Shown here: positions 8,656 through 16,446 of the stretch, piece by piece
Layout of the letters: the number at the start of each line of letters is the position of its first letter
How positions within the stretch are numbered: position 1 is the stretch's first letter
Assembly: GCA_050117475.1 (NCBI GenBank)
Contig: JASFMR010000043.1
Coordinates: 1 to 29,968 of the forward strand
Reading direction: 5' to 3'
From: Fodinibius sp050117475
GTDB lineage: Bacteria; Bacteroidota; Rhodothermia; Balneolales; Balneolaceae
Length of the DNA: 29,968 bases
Made by a program: the position numbers and the translations under genes
The notes under the pieces: model-generated
Told to the model about the DNA's origin: nothing
Databases searched by the model: none
Seen by the model: the letters and a program-made list of their open reading frames with translations, nothing else

Positions 8656-9984
8656 ATGAGTAATGATTTTCCTTCCTCCAAGCTTGAACGAGGTAAAATA
8701 TTTGCAAAAACGGGTCTTAAAGTAGGAACCAACTATGCAAAACGATATCTAAAAAAATCGGTCGGCAAGAAAGAGACTGAGGAAGAGAGCAGTAAATTTC
8801 ACACTGAAAACGCCAGAAAGGTCTTTAATGAGTTTACCAAGCTTCGCGGCACCGCGCTCAAGATAGCCCAGTCTATCAGTATGGATGAGGGAATTATGCC
8901 CGAAGAGTTTACGGAAGTGATGAGCGACGCCCAGTATAGCGTACCTCCAATTAACAAAGCTTTGGCTCGTTCCATTATTAAGAAAGAGCTGGGAGATTAC
9001 CCTGAACATATCTTTGATCGATTTGAACCTGATGCTATTGCGGCAGCCTCTATAGGGCAGGTACACTCTGCCTATCTAAAAGACGGGCGGAAAGTTGCCG
9101 TTAAAATTCAATATCCGAATGTAAGAAACACGATACACTCGGATATCACAATGGCGAAAACACTGATGAAGCGAATAGTTAAAAAGGGAGCAAACCTTGA
9201 GGACTATTTCGATGAGGTCGAAACAACACTAGTGGAAGAAACCGATTATAGCCGCGAAGGGAAATATATTGAGTATTTTTATAGGCGTTTTGCTGATGAA
9301 GATATTATTACCCCCCGGTGGATCAAAGAACTTTCTACCTCTAAAGTGCTAACGATGACTTTTGTGGAAGGCATGCACCTCAAGGAATTTTTGGCCCAGA
9401 ATCCCTCGCAGGAACAACGCAACCACTTTGGGCAACTGCTTTGGGATTTCTTCCACGATCAGGTAGAACAACGAGATTTTATTCATGCGGATACACATCC
9501 CGGTAATTTTTTCTTTCGTAAAGATGGCAAGCTGGGTGTGATCGACTTTGGTTGTGTGAAAAAGTTTTCTGAAGAATTTACCCAGAACTATATGCAGCTC
9601 CTGCCCATTCACCTAAAAAAGGATGAAGAAGAAATTCGGAAAATGTATATAAAGCTCGATATCATAAGGGAAAATCCTGACAATGCCGAGAAAGAAGAAC
9701 GTTTTTTCCAGTTTTGTAAAAATTATGGGGACGTCTTTGCCCGGCCTTATATGAACGATGAATTTGACTTCGGAGATAAGAAGTTTAGAGAAGAGCTAAA
9801 TAGTTATGCGAAACAAATGCCCATTATGAATGAACCGCGTGGCGATAAAAATTTCATTTATAGCACAAAAGTTCATATTGGGCTGTATAGTATACTCATG
9901 AAGCTGGGAGCAGTGATCAATACCCGAAAAAGCAAAAAGATCACTCATGAAGTACTGGAAATTATGAAAAACGAGGTAAGATAA
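8656..9984 (+). CDS. ABC1/AarF/UbiB (ADCK) family atypical kinase
   Basis: 442 residues, closest in layout to the COQ8/ADCK3 branch. Visible motifs in order: the N-terminal KxGQ region here reads KIAQ (LRGTALKIAQS, about residues 65-80), the Ala-rich nucleotide loop AAASIGQVHSA with VAVKIQYP carrying the lysine, the ETDYSREG acidic helix, the catalytic HADTHPGN and the metal-binding VIDFG. No C-terminal membrane helices are evident. Family members have ATPase or kinase-like activity and support ubiquinone or other isoprenoid lipid metabolism. The Gly to Ala change in KxGQ is unusual compared with textbook members. It begins two bases after the TetR gene stop without its own clear ribosome binding site, implying translational coupling. 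The lipid target is unknown. Confidence 0.88.
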   Translation: MSNDFPSSKLERGKIFAKTGLKVGTNYAKRYLKKSVGKKETEEESSKFHTENARKVFNEFTKLRGTALKIAQSISMDEGIMPEEFTEVMSDAQYSVPPINKALARSIIKKELGDYPEHIFDRFEPDAIAAASIGQVHSAYLKDGRKVAVKIQYPNVRNTIHSDITMAKTLMKRIVKKGANLEDYFDEVETTLVEETDYSREGKYIEYFYRRFADEDIITPRWIKELSTSKVLTMTFVEGMHLKEFLAQNPSQEQRNHFGQLLWDFFHDQVEQRDFIHADTHPGNFFFRKDGKLGVIDFGCVKKFSEEFTQNYMQLLPIHLKKDEEEIRKMYIKLDIIRENPDNAEKEERFFQFCKNYGDVFARPYMNDEFDFGDKKFREELNSYAKQMPIMNEPRGDKNFIYSTKVHIGLYSILMKLGAVINTRKSKKITHEVLEIMKNEVR

Positions 9985-10041
9985 GATTAACCCTTAACTC
10001 ATAGTTCCCGTTTCCGCTTCTCACTTTCGATCAAACTAAAT

Positions 10042-10081
10042 TAGAAAATATGACCGGTGAACCCTCTTTTAGATACACCGG
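10042..10081 (-). terminator. Possible terminator downstream of hflC
   Basis: CCGGTG (10054-10059) pairs with CACCGG (10076-10081) around a 16-base loop. On the minus strand the stem is followed by CATATTTTCTAA, a modest T-rich tail. It sits 15 bases after the hflC stop, which is the right place; the stem is short, so this is a weak call. Confidence 0.4.
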
Positions 10082-10095
10082 CCCCATTAATCAAT

Positions 10096-11043
10096 TTAAT
10101 CCTGGATATTGTTTAAGTATTTATAAAAATCACTATTCGTTGACAGAATAACCGAAGTTTTATTGTCAAATACCTTCTTGTAGGATTCCATAGAGCGCGT
10201 AAATTTATACAGCTCGCGGGCCTGGCGAGATTGATTATAGGCCTTGGCATAGATAGCAGCCGCCTTTGCGTCCGCTTCACCCCTGATTTCTTCCGCTCTT
10301 CGGAAAGCCTCTGACTGAATAGATTTCAGCTCTTTCTCTTTCTCACCGTTAATCCGAGCGGCCTCACCCTGTCCTTCTGAACGGAATTTATCGGCAATTC
10401 GGTTTCGCTCACTAATCATGCGATCATAAACGGTTCTGCGTACTTCTTCTACATAGTTAATACGCTTAAAGCGAAAATCCAGAATCTTTATTCCCAGATC
10501 CTCAGCACGCTCATTAGCCAGCTGCTGAATTTTCACCTGAATTGAATCACGCCCTACATTTATATCAGCCAGAGAATCTTCAATAACGTCAGTGATGGTC
10601 GCTTCTGACTGAGGCCTTCGATTGGTGGATCGTACAACCTCTACCAAGTCGTGTGAAGCAATAGCATTTCGTGTTTCCCCGTCTAGGATATCGTCTAATC
10701 GGGATTGAGCACCTCGTTCGTCTCGCAATCTTTTGAAAAATTGCAGGGGATCTGAAATCTGCCAACGAGCATAAGTATCCACAAAGATAAACTTTTTATC
10801 TTTTGTGGGTACCTGGTTTCGGTCTCCATCCCATTCGAGGTATCGTTTGTCAAAATAGTGAGCTTCCTGTATAAATGGGATTTTAAACTTCATACCCGGC
10901 TCGGTAACCGCTTGGCCCACCGGATTTCCAAATTGAGTAATGATAACCTGTTGCGTCTCATTTACGATATAAAAACCGTCCAGGGCTACAAGCAATAAAA
11001 TTCCAAGAATGACAATGAGTGTGATTCCTTTAAATTTCTTCAT
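10096..11043 (-). CDS. hflC: HflC-like SPFH/prohibitin membrane protein, FtsH modulator
   Basis: 315 residues (E. coli HflC has 334). One N-terminal membrane helix (about 5-25) is followed by an SPFH/band 7 domain starting VNETQQVIITQFG, then a long Ala/Glu/Arg-rich coiled coil (EGQGEAARINGEKEKELKS region, about 215-290). The segment RGAQSRLDDILDGETRNAIAS and the YDRMISERNRIADKFRSEG pattern are typical of HflC. HflC pairs with HflK in a cage around the FtsH protease at the inner membrane and controls its access to membrane substrates. It lies two bases after hflK, in the usual K-then-C order. FtsH itself is not in the window. Confidence 0.93.
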   Translation of the reverse strand: MKKFKGITLIVILGILLLVALDGFYIVNETQQVIITQFGNPVGQAVTEPGMKFKIPFIQEAHYFDKRYLEWDGDRNQVPTKDKKFIFVDTYARWQISDPLQFFKRLRDERGAQSRLDDILDGETRNAIASHDLVEVVRSTNRRPQSEATITDVIEDSLADINVGRDSIQVKIQQLANERAEDLGIKILDFRFKRINYVEEVRRTVYDRMISERNRIADKFRSEGQGEAARINGEKEKELKSIQSEAFRRAEEIRGEADAKAAAIYAKAYNQSRQARELYKFTRSMESYKKVFDNKTSVILSTNSDFYKYLNNIQD

Positions 11044-11045
11044 CC

Positions 11046-12062
11046 TTAATTCCCCTGACTGTTTGAATTATTATTTGGTTTACTCAGTCGAGCCCCATTC
11101 ATTTGCATTTGTAAAAGGGGCAGAACGCCATTTCCATCTTGGTCGGTAACAATCTTATTTCCAATTTTTGGAAGCAGGTCTTCCAGCGTTTCCAGGTAAA
11201 TCCGTTGTTTGGTCACCTCAGGTGCCTTCACGTATTCGCGGTAAAGATCATTAAACCGAGCAGCTTCCCCTTCCGCACGATTTACCCTGTCCAGCGAGTA
11301 GCCCTGTGCTTTCTGAATGGTTTCACTGGCCTGACCGCGAGCTTTTGGAATTACTTTATTGTAATCCGACTTAGCTTGGTTAATCAATGTTTCTTTTTGT
11401 TGCTGGGCCTCGTTAACGGCATTAAAAGAAGGCTTAACGGGATCGGGAGGATTAATATCCTGCAGTACCACTTGTTCAATATGTATGCCTGTTTCATACT
11501 CATCACATAACTTTTGGATCAATTTCTGGGCTTCGGCAGCGACCTCGGCACGGCCGACCGTGAGCACCTCGTTCACCGTCCGGTCTCCTACAACCTGGCG
11601 TACGGCTGCTTCCGACAAATCACGCAGTGACTGTTCCGGGTTCCGAATCTTAAATAAGAAATTATACGGATCATCAACCCTGTATTGAACGACCCATTCC
11701 ACATCAGCGAGGTTTAAATCCCCGGTAAGCATAAGTGATTCGTCCTGGTATCCTTCCTTTACATAACTGGAACGGACACCGGCACTTGTGGTCCGATACC
11801 CAAACTCTTCCTTCAATTGCCGCTCGACCGGCACAAACTGGACACTCTCAATAAAAGGTAGTTTAAAATGCAAGCCTGATTGGGCAGTACGAGTATATTT
11901 CCCAAACCGGGTGATAATGCCAACCTCTTCTGGATCTACCGTAAAAAATGAGGATAAAGCAAAAATTATGACTAATACTCCCAGAATGATATACCGTAAA
12001 TTTTTGCTCAAACTTTTAAGCTGCGGGGGTAAATTCATACCCTGAAAATTTTCTTGAGCCAT
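11046..12062 (-). CDS. hflK: HflK-like SPFH/prohibitin membrane protein, FtsH modulator
   Basis: 338 residues, shorter than E. coli HflK (419), mainly because the Gly-rich N-terminal extension is reduced to a short tail. A membrane helix at about 26-46 is followed by an SPFH domain beginning VDPEEVGIITRFGKY, and signature stretches LTGDLNLADVEWVVQYRV and VVLQDINPPDPVKPSFNAVNEAQQ, which are diagnostic for HflK. A coiled coil follows (about 230-290). It forms the HflKC complex with the adjacent hflC product. The phosphatase gene upstream on the same strand ends 72 bases before the start with no visible terminator, so read-through from it is possible. Confidence 0.94.
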   Translation of the reverse strand: MAQENFQGMNLPPQLKSLSKNLRYIILGVLVIIFALSSFFTVDPEEVGIITRFGKYTRTAQSGLHFKLPFIESVQFVPVERQLKEEFGYRTTSAGVRSSYVKEGYQDESLMLTGDLNLADVEWVVQYRVDDPYNFLFKIRNPEQSLRDLSEAAVRQVVGDRTVNEVLTVGRAEVAAEAQKLIQKLCDEYETGIHIEQVVLQDINPPDPVKPSFNAVNEAQQQKETLINQAKSDYNKVIPKARGQASETIQKAQGYSLDRVNRAEGEAARFNDLYREYVKAPEVTKQRIYLETLEDLLPKIGNKIVTDQDGNGVLPLLQMQMNGARLSKPNNNSNSQGN

Positions 12063-12134
12063 ATATGAATTCGATCTTGTTAAAAAATGTGAATTACAAT
12101 GCTAAAAGTGTGGATTCAACGCAAGACAGTATCA

Positions 12135-14678
12135 TCAAACTTTTAGACAAATGATAGTAGTATCATCGGCCAATTGATAGTCACTGAATTTCTGTATGCG
12201 ACGTTTTATATCCATCGATATTTCGTTGCAGTAACGGTTGTCTGTATCCAGCGATTCAATCAAAGATAATAGGTTTTCAAATCCAAAACGTTCCCCCGAT
12301 GGATTTACCGCCTCGGGCAGGCCGTCTGAATATAGCAACAAAAAATCTCCTTTTTGTAACTCGATTTCCATGGACTCATAATTTACAGACGGGCGTACAC
12401 CAAGCGGATACTTAGGCTCGGGCGTATAGATAAACTGGGTCTTGCCATCACGTTTTAAAATGGGCAGGCAATGACCGGCGTTTGCTACACGCAATTTCTT
12501 TGATGAAAGGTGAAACTGGGCGATGATACAGGTAATAAAAGTCTGTGGATCAGTTCGAGTGTGCAGTGTAGGTGTAATCTCCCTAAGTATTGCCTCCGGT
12601 GCATCACGGTGGAGACGGGACAACAACAAGCCACTCGTAAAAACGGCATGCATAGCTGCTTTCATTGCTTTTCCGGAAACATCAGCAATTGTCATATTCA
12701 ATACCTGACTGTCTGCAGTTCCATTACTTCCGAGTATATAATCAAAATAGTCGCCTCCGACCTCAAAAGAAGGCATAAAGAAACCATAAACATCTACCCC
12801 TTTAACCGAAGGAGGCTGCAGTGGCATTAACTTAAACTGGCTTTCACGAGCAATCTCTATCTCTTTTTCCACCCGCAGATGATTCGCCATGCGCTCCTGG
12901 TACTCCGGGATATATCCCCCCATCTTGGAAACCGAATCTCCGTACTTATATGCGATAAACCCGTAGATAAGAGGTATGCCGAGTATAAAGAACTGGCTCC
13001 AGGAAACATAAGCCACATCCATGCTGGAAGACCCCCAATAAGGCATGACCATAAGCACAACAGCAAATACCCACCAACCGGTCGAAAAAGTCAGTAAACC
13101 TGTAATTTCCATAGCGTAGATAATAACTGCTGCAATCATCGAAAATATGAGTAAATCATACCATACAGGGCCAATGATATCAAAAAACATACCCGTGCCT
13201 GAAAAAAGAAATCCAATAAGGAGCATTCCAACAGCATAGTAAAGCCATCTTTTCTTGAGCCGCCCTTGTAAAAACTCGGTAGTGACCCCTACATGCCCCA
13301 ACGCTACCAACCAAACATTAATCCATATCGCCATATTTATGGTTAACAACTTGGGCCGCATGATAGGTTCTGAAAAACCATATTGGCTATCTGCCTGATA
13401 ATACACTGTCCCGAAAAGATAAAGTCCTACCGCAAATATACCCAACATAACACCGCCAAGTGCATATCCCCTTAAAAGGCCTTCACCGGTTTCCCGGAAA
13501 AAAAACCGTTTGCGCCAAAAAGCATCCAGCAAATGCAATTGGTTTTGATTTCGGCTACGCGCCGCCGCCTCCCAACCTATATATGCAAGGGCCCCATATA
13601 ACCCCAAGGCAGCCGCGAAAACAAGATTATTTAAAATAAAAACGGCCTCACTAGTTTGATTCAAAAAACCGTTCATGGTATTCAACAGGTAAAAGGCACG
13701 CCATCCCACTACCCCAAGCATAATACTAATCAGGATAAAGAGCGCCCGGCGCCATTCAACCTGTCCTTTGTTTATGTGTTTGATCCCAAGGAAAAATACC
13801 AGCACTACCAAAATCCCCAACGAACCAAAAATTGCTATGAGATCGAAATTGGTAATGCCCTCGTTAGCATCAAGCTGCTCCGGCTCATATTGATCCATCG
13901 CTTTAAAACTCTCAATAGCAACTCCGTAACGAATATTGGATATCCCTGAGGTATTGGTTTCCCGGATAATGGGTTTAACTTCAAGGGAAAGTTTAGAAGG
14001 TCCTGTCGCATTTGGATTGCTGCGCGACCAGCTAAATACCATATTATTGCCAACATTGGTATCCGAAAGGTTTAGAGGCTGTTGACGAGATCCGGGCTCG
14101 GTAACACTTAGTAAAGTATCCTTGACATCTACAAAGTTGAGTTTATAATCCTGAAGCCGATACCCCAGAATATCCTGTACAATATGGGTGGCGATACTGA
14201 ATAAAGAATCGCCGGCAACGAAGGTGGGGTTGGGATTTTCCTGATTTGTGAGTATTCGCCTGACCCTGCCCTGATGGTCATACTGAAGCTCTACCCGTCC
14301 AAGTTCACTTAAAAAATCACCGCGTTCATGTACGATACCTTCGTTTTCTTTCTGGGAAGCACCAATATTTATTTTCCACCCGCTTAAATTTACCCCTCTC
14401 CTGCTTAATACACTGGGTGGCGGTACTTCTTCATCTCCCAGAGAATCACGTAGAATCTTATAGTAATTAAAATGCTGTGTTCGGGTTGTCATTAATTGAA
14501 GGCTATCAACAGAAAAGCCCAGCTGCGTTGCCAATTCTGCTGTTTTACCTTCCACAGTCGAACGACTATTATCGATTGGGGCTCCTCCATTAAATGCTAT
14601 TCTTGAGTGCAGTACAAAAAAAACTGCAAACCCTATGACCCCTAAAAAGATCCAGTATGTTAGTCGTTGCCCCATCAT
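12135..14678 (-). CDS. Membrane-bound PP2C/SpoIIE-type (RsbU-like) serine/threonine phosphatase
   Basis: 847 residues. One N-terminal membrane helix (about 7-26), a roughly 250-residue extracytoplasmic region, then about ten to eleven membrane helices (about 280-585), a short linker helix, and a C-terminal SpoIIE/PP2C phosphatase domain (about 610-847). Phosphatase motifs are clear: EVGGDYFDY, IADVSGKAMKAAMHA, NAGHC, LLYSDGLPEA and ADDTT, which together supply the metal-binding aspartates. Proteins of this type usually dephosphorylate an anti-anti-sigma (STAS) protein in partner-switching stress pathways; the partner is not in the window. The large membrane and outer part presumably senses a signal, but I do not recognise it as a known sensor domain. 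Two ATGs lie side by side at the start. It may be co-transcribed with hflK-hflC. Confidence 0.88.
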   Translation of the reverse strand: MMGQRLTYWIFLGVIGFAVFFVLHSRIAFNGGAPIDNSRSTVEGKTAELATQLGFSVDSLQLMTTRTQHFNYYKILRDSLGDEEVPPPSVLSRRGVNLSGWKINIGASQKENEGIVHERGDFLSELGRVELQYDHQGRVRRILTNQENPNPTFVAGDSLFSIATHIVQDILGYRLQDYKLNFVDVKDTLLSVTEPGSRQQPLNLSDTNVGNNMVFSWSRSNPNATGPSKLSLEVKPIIRETNTSGISNIRYGVAIESFKAMDQYEPEQLDANEGITNFDLIAIFGSLGILVVLVFFLGIKHINKGQVEWRRALFILISIMLGVVGWRAFYLLNTMNGFLNQTSEAVFILNNLVFAAALGLYGALAYIGWEAAARSRNQNQLHLLDAFWRKRFFFRETGEGLLRGYALGGVMLGIFAVGLYLFGTVYYQADSQYGFSEPIMRPKLLTINMAIWINVWLVALGHVGVTTEFLQGRLKKRWLYYAVGMLLIGFLFSGTGMFFDIIGPVWYDLLIFSMIAAVIIYAMEITGLLTFSTGWWVFAVVLMVMPYWGSSSMDVAYVSWSQFFILGIPLIYGFIAYKYGDSVSKMGGYIPEYQERMANHLRVEKEIEIARESQFKLMPLQPPSVKGVDVYGFFMPSFEVGGDYFDYILGSNGTADSQVLNMTIADVSGKAMKAAMHAVFTSGLLLSRLHRDAPEAILREITPTLHTRTDPQTFITCIIAQFHLSSKKLRVANAGHCLPILKRDGKTQFIYTPEPKYPLGVRPSVNYESMEIELQKGDFLLLYSDGLPEAVNPSGERFGFENLLSLIESLDTDNRYCNEISMDIKRRIQKFSDYQLADDTTIICLKV

Positions 14679-15021
14679 CTATGGTCTATAAAAGCATTTA
14701 ATTCACTGCAGAATTGTAATGAAACCCAGGGTTACAGTTCTTTTCATGTGCCATAAAATTATAAAAATAGTCTTCAATATACTATGCAGAATAAAATAAC
14801 CCTACGGATTTTTGAACCATTTGTTACTATTTGGGCCTGATGCATGCCAAGATGAGTAATACGGAAAACCCTAAAAAGAATATATTCCTTCAAATGAACC
14901 AAGAAAAAAATTCGAAAAACTGCAATAAAACCTCCTCAAAAAAGGCATTTGCAGTAAAAACAAAAAGGACCGACAGAATCAATACTGTCGGTCCTTTTTT
15001 ATTTCCGTAATGCTTTTATTT
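14679..15021. other. Intergenic region between phosphatase start and bacilliredoxin stop
   Basis: 343 bases. The end next to the bacilliredoxin gene holds its strong terminator (described separately). The remaining roughly 280 bases must contain the promoter of the phosphatase gene. An open frame of 56 codons on the plus strand (14840-15010) runs through the terminator and looks like chance. Nothing else is recognisable. Confidence 0.5.
14957..15003 (-). terminator. Strong bidirectional intrinsic terminator after the bacilliredoxin gene
   Basis: A perfect 15-bp inverted repeat (14962-14976 with 14985-14999) encloses an 8-base loop. The GC-rich core GGACCGACAG is flanked by A on one side and T on the other, so both strands give a T-rich tail. 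It begins 19 bases beyond the stop of the minus-strand bacilliredoxin gene, which it should terminate. Confidence 0.92.
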
Positions 15022-15477
15022 TTAGCTTTTTTCGGCTTCCTCTTCGCCGGTAAAAGCATTAAATACCATTGTAAGATCTTCGGCAACCTCCGCTTTTGTT
15101 CGTCCTTCTATGCGGTGACGAGGAATCATTGCTTTGATTTCCCCGTCCTTAAAATAAGCAAAAGCGGGTGAGGAAGGTGGATATTCGCTGAAATATTCAC
15201 GTGCCCGTGCTGTAGCTTCCTTATCTTGCCCGGCAAAAACCGTAACCATATGATCCGGTTTGGCTTCCGAATTTTCCAAGGCTAATTTGACACCAGGACG
15301 TGCATTTCCAGCTGCACATCCACAAACCGAGTTAATGACTATTAACATCGTGCCCTCATTGTATTCTGTCATGGCACGATCAACATCTTCGACCGTCTTA
15401 AGTTCCTCAATGCCAAGATCAGTCAACTCTTCTCGCATCCAGGAAACATCAGGTCCTCCTCCGAGTCCAAATTGCAT
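15022..15477 (-). CDS. BrxA/BrxB (YphP/YqiW) family bacilliredoxin
   Basis: 151 residues, the normal family size (about 140-150). The family's CGC redox motif is present as Cys52-Gly53-Cys54 in INSVCGCAAG, on a thioredoxin-like fold. Bacilliredoxins remove bacillithiol from oxidised protein thiols in Firmicutes; homologues are common in Bacteroidota and related phyla, where bacillithiol synthesis is also found in some lineages. A role in reversing thiol oxidation in the cytosol fits its neighbours, Mn-type superoxide dismutase and a transhydrogenase. It is transcribed separately from sodA, as a hairpin terminator lies between them. No strong Shine-Dalgarno sequence precedes the ATG. Confidence 0.92.
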   Translation of the reverse strand: MQFGLGGGPDVSWMREELTDLGIEELKTVEDVDRAMTEYNEGTMLIVINSVCGCAAGNARPGVKLALENSEAKPDHMVTVFAGQDKEATARAREYFSEYPPSSPAFAYFKDGEIKAMIPRHRIEGRTKAEVAEDLTMVFNAFTGEEEAEKS

Positions 15478-15529
15478 AACTATCTAATTTTAATAAGCTT
15501 TTAATTTTAATGAAAAGAATATACTATCC

Positions 15530-15577
15530 AATTATAAAGAAATGAAGAAGCACCCCATAAAAGTTGTGGGGCGCTTC
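15530..15577 (-). terminator. Terminator downstream of superoxide dismutase
   Basis: An 11-bp stem pairs 15547-15557 with 15567-15577 around a 9-base loop. In the minus-strand RNA the only imperfect pair is a G-U wobble, while in the plus-strand RNA it is an A-C mismatch, which argues that it works for the minus-strand sod gene. The tail is TTCATTTCTTTAT. It begins 20 bases after the sod stop codon. Confidence 0.8.
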
Positions 15578-15597
15578 TCAGATCAAATACCTACCTT

Positions 15598-16206
15598 TTA
15601 CTTGGCCTCATTGTAATATTCATTTACCTGGTTCCAATTAACCAAGTTCCAGAAATTATTAACATATCTTCCACGCTCATTCTGGTAATGCAGATAATAA
15701 GCATGCTCCCATACATCAACACCCAAAATAGGAGTAAGTCCGTTCATGTAAGGGCTATTCTGGTTTGCAGTTGACAGGACCTCTAGACTGCCATCTTTCT
15801 TCACACAAAGCCAACCCCATCCGGAACCGAATTGGCCAGTAGCTGCGTTATTAAATTCTTCTTTAAAGTCAGCAAAATTACCGAATTCTTCATTAATCGC
15901 AGCTGCAATATCTCCCGTTGGATTTCCGCCGCCATTGGGAGAAAGAATCGTCCAGAAAAGCTTGTGATTAGCATATCCACCGCCGTTGTTGATTACATCT
16001 TGTCGAATAGCTTCCGGTACCTCAGTAATACGCTGTAATACCTCTTCAATGGGCAGATCCGCAAACTCATGTCCTTTTAAAGCTGCATTTACTTTATTGG
16101 TATAACCCTGGTGATGCTTGGTATGGTGAATCCGCATCGTTCGCTCATCAATATGGGGTTCAAGAGCATCATAATCGTATGGTAAATCAGGTAATTCGTA
16201 AGCCAT
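15598..16206 (-). CDS. sodA: Superoxide dismutase, Mn-type (Fe/Mn family)
   Basis: 202 residues, full length, no signal peptide, so cytosolic. All four metal ligands are visible: His27 (RIHHTKHHQGY), His81 (GGYANHKLFW), Asp164 and His168 (DVWEHAYYLHY). Manganese-type signatures are present: glycine in the GGGYANH segment and glutamine in STANQNSP, where iron enzymes normally have glutamine in the first and alanine in the second. A cambialistic enzyme cannot be excluded. It converts superoxide to hydrogen peroxide and oxygen. It is divergent from the transhydrogenase gene, with a 240-base shared upstream region, and is followed by its own terminator. Confidence 0.95.
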   Translation of the reverse strand: MAYELPDLPYDYDALEPHIDERTMRIHHTKHHQGYTNKVNAALKGHEFADLPIEEVLQRITEVPEAIRQDVINNGGGYANHKLFWTILSPNGGGNPTGDIAAAINEEFGNFADFKEEFNNAATGQFGSGWGWLCVKKDGSLEVLSTANQNSPYMNGLTPILGVDVWEHAYYLHYQNERGRYVNNFWNLVNWNQVNEYYNEAK

Positions 16207-16446
16207 AACTGTTACTATTTAAAGTTTGAAATAATTGTTAATAATGTAATAATGGGTAAAGATAACTTTTTATGGTGCAATATGATAAATTTGACACCTG
16301 AAGTAACATTTCCAATCAAAAAAAGTTATGCTATCGTTCCATTTTCGATTCTTAACATTATGATAAAGGAAATTGGAGAAATGCTGAATAAATTCTTCTA
16401 TCTTAGGCAACGCAACATTTAAATTCGGTTAGTTTTAGAGATAATT

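Noticed and set aside
13656..13949. Plus-strand frame inside the phosphatase gene
   Set aside because: A shadow of the minus-strand coding sequence; composition is explained by the membrane-helix codons of the real gene.
14840..15010. Open frame of 56 codons on the plus strand
   Set aside because: It runs straight through the strong terminator, has no ribosome binding site, and its product is a low-complexity Lys/Asn-rich peptide.
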